Below, in pieces: positions 1-5,269 of a stretch of DNA of 22,600 nucleotides; within the stretch, counting starts at the first letter, position 1; each line of letters starts with the position of its first letter. The translations under genes were made by a program, and so were the position numbers. The stretch covers positions 1 to 22,600 of the forward strand of contig JAUILO010000019.1 of assembly GCA_030432775.1 (NCBI GenBank), read 5' to 3'. The stretch is from Alphaproteobacteria bacterium. Its GTDB lineage: Bacteria > Pseudomonadota > Alphaproteobacteria > Micavibrionales > Micavibrionaceae. Under the pieces are notes generated by a model. It did not search any database. It was not told the origin of the DNA and was given only the letters and a program-made list of their open reading frames with translations.

Positions 1-411
1 AATGATTGTGCTTTCCCATTCCTCTGGTGGTAACCCAGAGATTTCGCCGCGCTCAATTGTAATAAGGGGGTGTTCATTGAGTGCTTTGGTCACACCTTCG
101 GAGAAGATGTCACGGTCAACGGCAAGCGCGCTCCCCGCAGGCACGGCGGCCTTATCACCTTCTGTCATGATCAAGGAGTTACAGCGGCGCATTTCTTCGT
201 GTAGAAGACCCACGGCATTGGCCTGTGCATCATCGGAGCGGAATGAATTGGAGCATACAAGTTCGGCGCAATTATCGGTTTGATGCGCATCTGTTTTTTT
301 TACAGGCCGCATTTCGTGCAAAATGACATTCACGCCCATCTGGGCGGCCTGCCAAGCTGCTTCGCTTCCGGCTAATCCAGCGCCGATAATATGGAGTGTT
401 TTATTGCTCAT
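1..411 (-). CDS. trmFO: TrmFO, folate-dependent tRNA (uracil-54-C5)-methyltransferase, N-terminal part
   Basis: This is the first 137 residues of a reading frame that runs off the left edge of the window. It starts at the ATG at 411. The N-terminus holds the FAD-binding Rossmann motif GAGLAGSEAA (residues 10-19) and the TrmFO signature ELVCSNSFRSD (about 50-60). The cysteine in that signature is the one associated with catalysis in this family. TrmFO makes ribothymidine at position 54 of tRNA, with methylene-tetrahydrofolate as carbon donor and FAD as reductant, in the cytoplasm. The gene lies 12 bases downstream of the BPL_N-type gene on the same strand, so the two may be co-transcribed. No strong Shine-Dalgarno sequence is visible before this ATG. 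The identification rests on the signature motifs and is firm; the C-terminal part is not in the window. Confidence 0.93.
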   Translation of the reverse strand, partial: MSNKTLHIIGAGLAGSEAAWQAAQMGVNVILHEMRPVKKTDAHQTDNCAELVCSNSFRSDDAQANAVGLLHEEMRRCNSLIMTEGDKAAVPAGSALAVDRDIFSEGVTKALNEHPLITIERGEISGLPPEEWESTII

Positions 412-423
412 AAGCGCTTTTTA

Positions 424-1317
424 TCAGGGAGATTTGGGCTTGCCAAGTCCTTCATTTGTATTTTTGATACTGTTTTGCGATGCAAGTGCCGCATGGTGAT
501 CTTCGATGATGGAAATCACGGTATCCCATAGCTCTTTCCGGCCGTCTTCAAACGGTTTGATCGCATCAATAAAGCGGTTAAGCGGATGGGCGCTATCGGT
601 GTTTTCGTATAGATCCGCGCCGTAATAAGGAAGCGCACCTAAAAAGATGGCAAGCCCCTTACCGATCTTCTTTGTGGCAATGGCGATAGGCTGGCCATCA
701 ACATCTTCAAAACGCGCAATGACATTCAGCTTGCCTTCTTCCTTGTCATCAACAATTAACATTGGGCCGTTGCCGTAAACGATATTGGTCTGTTTTTCTT
801 CGCCATCTTTAGTTTCGTAACGGATGGCTGTATGTGTACAATCTTCGAACCAATCCGGACTACCGGTTTCTTTGGCCAGATTGGGTAGCGGGCCATGGGC
901 AAGACCATTGAAGAAGTTCAAGCCCGGCTGTGTGCTTTTGATGGCGTCCAGCCATGGCGGATCATATAAAATATCATCACAGGCGTAATACGCACCTGCA
1001 CAGCCGCCAATAAACACGCCGCCATTTTCAACATATTCACGGATTTTATCATTGCCCTCATCACCAAGCTCGCTGTAATACGGGCTGTGATCTGTTGTAA
1101 TGCCGGGTAGGAAGAAGGCTAGTGTGTCCTGATCCAGCGCAATACCGGATTTCACATCATTGCCTGTCACCGTGCCAACAGCAGCATCATTGAACGATTG
1201 GCGCATACGGATAAGTGGTTCACCATGGGCGACATTTTTGCCGGTATAGACGGCAATTTTCTTTTTTGTGTCTTGTGCGTTGGTATCCGGTTCCGTGCTG
1301 TGTTGATTTATTCCCAA
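424..1317 (-). CDS. BPL_N-domain (class I glutamine amidotransferase-like) protein
   Basis: A 297-residue protein without a signal peptide. From about residue 20 it resembles the biotin-protein-ligase N-terminal (BPL_N) family, a class I amidotransferase-like fold. A strand beginning IAVYTGKNVAHG is followed by FFLPGITTDHSPYY, then ENGGVFIGGCAGAYYAC. In the last segment Cys106 sits in the nucleophile elbow typical of this fold. The usual PGG is PGI here. No biotin ligase catalytic domain is present, so it is not a biotin ligase, and its substrate is unknown. The start is a TTG at 1315-1317, chosen because AGAAGGA lies 7 bases upstream and the first 19 residues are a polar tail before the domain. 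It probably shares a transcript with trmFO. Family assignment is good; function is unknown. Confidence 0.8.
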   Translation of the reverse strand: MGINQHSTEPDTNAQDTKKKIAVYTGKNVAHGEPLIRMRQSFNDAAVGTVTGNDVKSGIALDQDTLAFFLPGITTDHSPYYSELGDEGNDKIREYVENGGVFIGGCAGAYYACDDILYDPPWLDAIKSTQPGLNFFNGLAHGPLPNLAKETGSPDWFEDCTHTAIRYETKDGEEKQTNIVYGNGPMLIVDDKEEGKLNVIARFEDVDGQPIAIATKKIGKGLAIFLGALPYYGADLYENTDSAHPLNRFIDAIKPFEDGRKELWDTVISIIEDHHAALASQNSIKNTNEGLGKPKSP

Positions 1318-1324
1318 TTTGTTA

Positions 1325-1331
1325 TCCTTCT
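1325..1331 (-). promoter_or_regulatory. Ribosome binding site supporting a TTG start
   Basis: On the minus strand AGAAGGA is followed by 7 bases and then the TTG at 1317-1315. The only ATG nearby on this strand, just before the site, is out of frame. This decides the start of the BPL_N-type gene. Confidence 0.6.
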
Positions 1332-1527
1332 CATAGCAGTCAGCCTGTTGTTGTTTAAATTGCTGTCCAAATTTCTATTTAATTTGTCATGCAATCGGGC
1401 ATGCGGCTACGCCGATGTTACTCAAAACCTGTGTTCTTTGTCATATTCGTTTATGTTTGAATTGGTATTTCTTATATATGTTTTTTTTCGATAGGACAAA
1501 ATAAATCCGGCTAAAATTATTGCGTTA

Positions 1528-2796
1528 TTATTCCTGAAATTCTTCGCGGTCGGGTATACGGGAGAAAGCAATTTTTGTTTCTGCGTATTTTAAATCGGTC
1601 TTTGGTGCGGGGCCAAGCTGTATGGTCTGTGCGCCAAATCGTCTGTTTAATGCGTCCATGGCAGTGGTAATGGCATCGTTGTGTTTTTGTGTGTTTTGCT
1701 CATCTGTAGAGGCACAGCTAAACAGGTCAGGGGTGATGTCTTCGTTCCGGCATAATCCGTATAGCGATATTGATACTTTTTTGATTTGGCGTGGTGCCAT
1801 ATCGGCGGACATAGCATCCCATAAATTATCCAGAGCGCCCAGAAAGGTGAAATTGTCTTGTGATGGTGGGGTGCGCGTTTCCGCAGCCCAGCGTGGCCGG
1901 TCTATGCCCCGAACGCTTAAAGCCAGACGGGTTGCGTAGAAATTTTGACGGCGCAGGCGTGCGGTGGCTTTTGTGGTGAGCTGGCGCGTGACCAGCCTTG
2001 CTTGCACAGGGCTGCGCAACACGGGATCTAAAACACGGCTATGGCCGATTGTGCTTGTGTGCGTGACGGTATCCGGTATTTCGAAACCGTGTAAATTGTA
2101 CCAGAATTTTTCACCGCCGACGCTGCCCCATATTTTGCGTGCATGTTTTGGCGAGATATTCCAGAATGCTTCCAATGTATGTATGCCCGCATTATACAAG
2201 CGTTTTTGCATGTTGACGTTGATGCCAGGAAGGTCGATCAGTCGCAATTCCAGTAGACGCCCGGGCAGATCTTGCGGTCGCAAGACAACAAAACCGTCCG
2301 GCTTTTGCATATTGGTGGCAACTTTTGCAAGGAAGCTATTGGGCGCTATGCCAATCGAACATTTGATATGTGCGCCAATATTGTCCCGTAGCCCGTCTTT
2401 CAGGCGTTTAACGCATAAAGTAGCTTCGTGTTCATCTTGTAAGCGTAAGGGCAAGCGCGAAGATAGTTCGTCAATTGACCAGACCTTATTGATGGGAATG
2501 TGCTTGATAACTTCTTCCAGAATACGGTGGTGGTATTCTACGTATTTATCATGGCGCGCAACAACACAGCGTAGCGCCGGACACATGCGTTTTGCGTCTG
2601 CGATCATCGTGCCTGTTTTTATGCCATAGGCTTTGGCCTCGTATGATGCGGCAATGGCGCAGGTATAGGGCGTATCCATAGGCACCACAGCAACAGGCTT
2701 GCCTTGCAGGGCAGGGTTCTCTTGTTGTTCGACACTGGCGAAATAGCTGTTCAGGTCCAGAAACAGCCATTTCAGGCCGCTTGGTTGGTTTTGCAT
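1528..2796 (-). CDS. Y-family (DinB/UmuC-like) translesion DNA polymerase
   Basis: A 422-residue error-prone polymerase of the Y family, which copies past DNA lesions. The palm carries the first metal-binding Asp in LFLDLNSYFASVEQ (D14, with F19 at the steric-gate position). The second catalytic pair is in WSIDE (D109, E110), where most relatives have YSIDE. CSIGIAPNSFLAKVATNMQKPDG (about 146-168) is the usual palm/fingers segment, and ELRLIDLPGI begins the helix-hairpin-helix. The little-finger domain is more divergent, with a UmuC-like FGAQTIQLG near the C-terminus. There is no umuD, imuA or dnaE2 neighbour. The ATG at 2796 is preceded by AAAGGATC. The promoter region contains a LexA box, so SOS induction is likely. 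Whether it is best called DinB or UmuC cannot be settled from motifs alone. Confidence 0.9.
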   Translation of the reverse strand: MQNQPSGLKWLFLDLNSYFASVEQQENPALQGKPVAVVPMDTPYTCAIAASYEAKAYGIKTGTMIADAKRMCPALRCVVARHDKYVEYHHRILEEVIKHIPINKVWSIDELSSRLPLRLQDEHEATLCVKRLKDGLRDNIGAHIKCSIGIAPNSFLAKVATNMQKPDGFVVLRPQDLPGRLLELRLIDLPGINVNMQKRLYNAGIHTLEAFWNISPKHARKIWGSVGGEKFWYNLHGFEIPDTVTHTSTIGHSRVLDPVLRSPVQARLVTRQLTTKATARLRRQNFYATRLALSVRGIDRPRWAAETRTPPSQDNFTFLGALDNLWDAMSADMAPRQIKKVSISLYGLCRNEDITPDLFSCASTDEQNTQKHNDAITTAMDALNRRFGAQTIQLGPAPKTDLKYAETKIAFSRIPDREEFQE

Positions 2797-2834
2797 CGTA
2801 AAAGATCCTTTGGGTGATCAGGTGGTATTTTAAT

Positions 2835-2866
2835 ATTATACCTCAAACTAAGAACAAAACAAGAAC
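2835..2866 (-). promoter_or_regulatory. SOS promoter: LexA box overlapping -35, with TATAAT -10
   Basis: Reading the minus strand, GTTCTTGTTTTGTTC (2866 to 2852) fits the alphaproteobacterial LexA operator GTTC-N7-GTTC. Inside it TTGTTT (2862-2857) can act as -35. After 16 bases comes a perfect TATAAT (2840-2835), 38 bases before the polymerase ATG. A repressor bound here would block RNA polymerase directly. About 0.7 such 8-base patterns are expected by chance in a window this size, so the support comes from the placement at a Y-family polymerase promoter. Confidence 0.75.
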
Positions 2867-2986
2867 AATTAAAGGGAGATTCAAGAAAGAAAGTTCATGT
2901 GTTCTTTATGGTTATGACTGGCGCTGTAGCTATAAGGGTGTTCCTTTGACGGGTATATAATGATATTCTGATAACTTATATACGGT

Positions 2987-2994
2987 AAAAGGGA
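2987..2994 (+). promoter_or_regulatory. Ribosome binding site deciding the TerB-like start
   Basis: AAAAGGGA lies 6 bases before the ATG at 3001. It overlaps too closely to serve the TTG at 2995, which argues for the ATG start. A TATAAT at 2956-2961 could be the -10 of this gene, but I see no convincing -35. Confidence 0.55.
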
Positions 2995-3000
2995 TTGATC

Positions 3001-3495
3001 ATGACGGATGTACCAACAGAAGTAGAAAAAACCAATGAAGGTTTGAGTGATAGCGAATTCAATATGTGGAGAGCATTATTCTCGCTGGTTCATGGCGATG
3101 GTGTTGTTGCCAAGGAGGAGCGTGATTTCATGTGGAGGGCGATGGAGGAAAATAACTTCTCCGATTCCCAAAAAGAAATCCTTGAATTTGATATGAAAAA
3201 ACCTGCAGGGGTTGAGCTTGTATTTTTGAATATTACCGAACAAGCTGATCGCGTGCGTTTTTTTGACCTTGCTCGTAAGCTGTGCTGGTGCGATGGGGAC
3301 TTTGATCAACAAGAGCAAGAAATTATGAGCCGTCTTGAAAAGCTTCATATCAAGAAGAGTGATTTTAACGAGATGATTAAAACGGTAAAATTCGAGCTGG
3401 AATCCACACGGCCGGAGAAAAATCCTGATTACGATCCAATGGAACATATGATGAAGGACAGCTTTTTCAGTCGCCTGTTTTTCTGGAAGTCATAG
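3001..3495 (+). CDS. TerB-like domain protein
   Basis: A 164-residue, mostly helical, acidic cytoplasmic protein. Two segments match the TerB (tellurite resistance TerB / DjlA N-terminal-like) helical domain: SLVHGDGVVAKEERDFM near residues 28-44, and CWCDGDFDQQEQEIM near 95-109. In that family the paired acidic D-G-D/E-E segments are thought to bind metal. I see no signal peptide or membrane segment. No ter operon partner is nearby, so a role in tellurite resistance should not be assumed. It is divergent from the SOS-type polymerase gene, sharing the 204-base intergenic region, so the LexA site might also influence it; its own start is 135 bases from that site. The ATG at 3001 is preferred over an in-frame TTG two codons earlier. 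Confidence 0.8.
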   Translation: MTDVPTEVEKTNEGLSDSEFNMWRALFSLVHGDGVVAKEERDFMWRAMEENNFSDSQKEILEFDMKKPAGVELVFLNITEQADRVRFFDLARKLCWCDGDFDQQEQEIMSRLEKLHIKKSDFNEMIKTVKFELESTRPEKNPDYDPMEHMMKDSFFSRLFFWKS

Positions 3496-3573
3496 TTGAT
3501 TTAATCGGGGCAGAGTTCGCCAGCGCATATTTTAATTGATGCTTTGATTTATACTGTATGGGTGATTTACGGC

Positions 3574-4515
3574 TTATTTATCCGTATCATCGGCATAAAG
3601 CATCGATAGGTATTTTTCACCACGATCACATAGGAATGTCAGTATGTTTCCAATTTCTGGATCTTGCTTTTTGAGTTGCTTTGCGGCCCAGTAATTTGCG
3701 CCCGAGCTTGGGCCGATGAAGAGGCCGGTGTCTTTAGCCATTCTTTTGGTTTCTTCGATGGCTGTTTCGCTATCAACGTTAATAACGCCTGTGACTTCGT
3801 TTTTATATCTTTCATAAATACCGGGAACAAAACCGTCGGATATACCTTCAATTTTATGATCTGCGGTAATACAGCAGCCAAGTGTCTGTGATTCAGATGG
3901 CTCCATCGCAAAGGACTTTAGGTCCGGATTGTGCCATTTACGCAAAGCTTGTGTTGTGCCGATTAAAGTGCCGCCTGTTCCAACACCTTGAACGATAGCA
4001 TCGATTTTTAACCCTTCGGGTAATTGTGTGATAATTTCTTTACCGAGCCATTCGCGGTTTTCTTCGACATTCCATTCATTGTCAAATTGGGCAGGGCAGT
4101 AATAACCATCTTGCTGGCCAAGATCAATTGCTCTTTGGCGGGCTTCGTTGACTTGAAAATGTCCGACGAATTCAATTTGTGCGCCAAAGCCGCGGGAGAT
4201 GCAAACGCGTTCATTCGTATAGCCAGCAGGCATTAAAACCAGCATTTTATAACCTTTGGCCGCGGCAATCATTGATAAGGCGTTTCCTGTGTTGCCACTT
4301 GTCGCTTCTACAATAGTATCACCGGTTTTAAGCAAACCTTCCTGTTCGGCCTTTTCGATCATGTGTTTGGCCATACGGGCTTTGATCGAGCCGGAGGGGT
4401 TTAAAAACTCTGCTTTGGCGTATATGCCATCGCCCAGATGCATAAGGGGTGTGTTCCCGATTTGGTCGAGAATTGATGAGGTCGTCATATCGTATTTTTC
4501 CGCTATCTTTAACAT
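3574..4515 (-). CDS. Cysteine synthase-like PLP-dependent enzyme (CysK/CBS family)
   Basis: A 313-residue fold-type II PLP enzyme. IGNTPLMHL (19-27) opens the domain. The PLP-binding lysine is K45 in NPSGSIKARMA, the substrate loop is TSGNTG (72-77), the phosphate cup is GVGTGGT (177-183), HKIEGISDGFVPGI (220-233) follows, and GPSSGAN (269-275) holds the pyridine-nitrogen serine. The family makes cysteine from O-acetylserine and sulfide, or runs related beta-replacement reactions. The conserved K-D-R of cysteine synthases reads K-A-R here, so the exact substrate is open. No serine acetyltransferase or sulfur gene is adjacent. Two starts are possible: ATG at 4515 with no Shine-Dalgarno, or ATG at 4488, preceded by a weak GCGGA and beginning closer to the family's usual N-terminus. 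It converges with the TerB-like gene. Confidence 0.88.
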   Translation of the reverse strand: MLKIAEKYDMTTSSILDQIGNTPLMHLGDGIYAKAEFLNPSGSIKARMAKHMIEKAEQEGLLKTGDTIVEATSGNTGNALSMIAAAKGYKMLVLMPAGYTNERVCISRGFGAQIEFVGHFQVNEARQRAIDLGQQDGYYCPAQFDNEWNVEENREWLGKEIITQLPEGLKIDAIVQGVGTGGTLIGTTQALRKWHNPDLKSFAMEPSESQTLGCCITADHKIEGISDGFVPGIYERYKNEVTGVINVDSETAIEETKRMAKDTGLFIGPSSGANYWAAKQLKKQDPEIGNILTFLCDRGEKYLSMLYADDTDK

Positions 4516-4776
4516 CGCAATAATGTAGCAAAATTACATACAAAGCCCAATAGGGTAAAAGCATGGCAATGCAACAAAGATGATCATGAATTATGCTGTT
4601 CAGGTTGTCATATGGCTTTGCAATAAAGTGTGATAAGGATTGCTGCGTTGCTCTTCCTGTATTTCTAGTATGGGCGTTGTAGCGGGTGTATATTGTAGTT
4701 ATGAGGATGGCGCATGAAGTTTGTTTTGCACTGCGCGCTAGAATCAACGTACTTGATAGAGTGTAAAAAAACTTGC
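4516..4776. other. Gene-poor intergenic region
   Basis: The whole gap between the cysteine-synthase-like gene and the small protein at 4827 is 311 bases. In this part I see no reading frame with a ribosome binding site and family resemblance, no tRNA and no clear hairpin. Longer open frames crossing it are antisense continuations of the neighbours. It must hold the promoter of the minus-strand enzyme gene, but I cannot place it with confidence. Confidence 0.5.
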
Positions 4777-4810
4777 ATTTATTTACGGAATATGTAATAT
4801 GTAAATAAAT
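4773..4810 (+). promoter_or_regulatory. Candidate promoter with a 10-bp inverted repeat upstream of the small protein gene
   Basis: ATTTATTTAC (4777-4786) and GTAAATAAAT (4801-4810) form a perfect 10-bp inverted repeat around 14 bases. TTGCAT (4773-4778), 16 bases, then TAATAT (4795-4800) would be a weak sigma-70 promoter lying inside the repeat. The repeat ends 16 bases before the ATG at 4827, leaving room for the AAGGAA ribosome binding site. It could be a repressor operator or a hairpin in the leader; both are inferences. Confidence 0.4.
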
Positions 4811-4826
4811 AATTAAGGAAAAGTTA

Positions 4827-5087
4827 ATGCAAAAATTTATAAATGTACTGCCACTTGTGATTGTTAGCTTCTTTATGATGGCTTTGTTATTCAATGTTCC
4901 GTCAACGCCAGATCAGGCGCATTGGGAAGAAACAATGACAACATTTGTACAAAATCAAATGGAAACAGTAGAAGGCGAGACTTCTGTTGCAGCGGCGCAG
5001 ATGTTGTCTAATATTGCTCCGGCTGCAGGTGAAGAAGTTGATCCTGCTGCGAAAATGCAATGTCCTGTTTGTTCTTGTGATCAATAA
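4827..5087 (+). CDS. Small membrane-anchored envelope protein with PAAG motif and CPVCSC tail
   Basis: An 86-residue protein of unknown function. Residues 6-23 form a hydrophobic segment that starts with NVLP. It is either an uncleaved anchor or a signal peptide, placing the rest in the periplasm. A polar middle region, probably helical, leads to AAAQMLSNIAPAAGEEVD (about 55-72). The end carries three cysteines in CPVCSC (79-84). The NVLP start and the IxPAAG motif are shared with the two small proteins at 11133-11522 and 11585-11908, so I treat it as a distant member of the same family. The ATG at 4827 follows AAGGAA at a good distance. The cysteines could bind metal or form disulfides; this is inference. 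It stands alone, converging with mutS, and is followed by candidate terminators. Confidence 0.8.
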   Translation: MQKFINVLPLVIVSFFMMALLFNVPSTPDQAHWEETMTTFVQNQMETVEGETSVAAAQMLSNIAPAAGEEVDPAAKMQCPVCSCDQ

Positions 5088-5143
5088 GGCGCTTTTCCAA
5101 AGGGCATTATAAGGCGAGCAGCGTTATTTTCGTCTAAATTTTT

Positions 5144-5184
5144 AAAGCAATCTGTCAGAAATGGTGGGTTGCTTTTGTTTTTTT
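5144..5184 (+). terminator. Candidate rho-independent terminator after the small protein gene
   Basis: AAAGCAA (5144-5150) pairs with TTGCTTT (5169-5175) around an 18-base loop, followed by a T-rich run to 5184. The loop is large, so the strength is uncertain. The position, about 60 bases after the stop at 5087, is right. Confidence 0.45.
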
Positions 5185-5210
5185 GTGTTGTGTGTGACCT
5201 GTTGTTTGCT

Positions 5211-5240
5211 GGCGGTTATATCACCCGCCTGTTTTCTTTA
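5211..5240 (+). terminator. Second candidate terminator hairpin
   Basis: GGCGG (5211-5215) pairs with CCGCC (5225-5229), and TGTTTTCTTT follows. It points along the plus strand and could back up the hairpin at 5144. It does not have a T-run on the side that would serve mutS. Confidence 0.35.
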
Positions 5241-5269
5241 CGTTTATTGTACCGTTCTATTCTATCCGT

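Noticed and set aside
1964..2629. A 221-codon plus-strand open frame.
   Set aside because: It is fully antisense to the Y-family polymerase, whose motifs are intact; the composition is that of a shadow frame.
2893..2904. GTTCATGTGTTC near the LexA box.
   Set aside because: The spacing is 4 bases, which does not fit the alphaproteobacterial LexA operator.
4534..4547. TTACATACAAAGCC occurs exactly here and again at 12025-12038, both times in non-coding DNA.
   Set aside because: One or two exact 14-base repeats are expected by chance in a window of this length, and the positions relative to start codons differ.
4328..4894. A 188-codon open frame on the minus strand across the gap.
   Set aside because: It overlaps the cysteine-synthase-like gene in another frame and is antisense to the small protein gene; it has no family resemblance.
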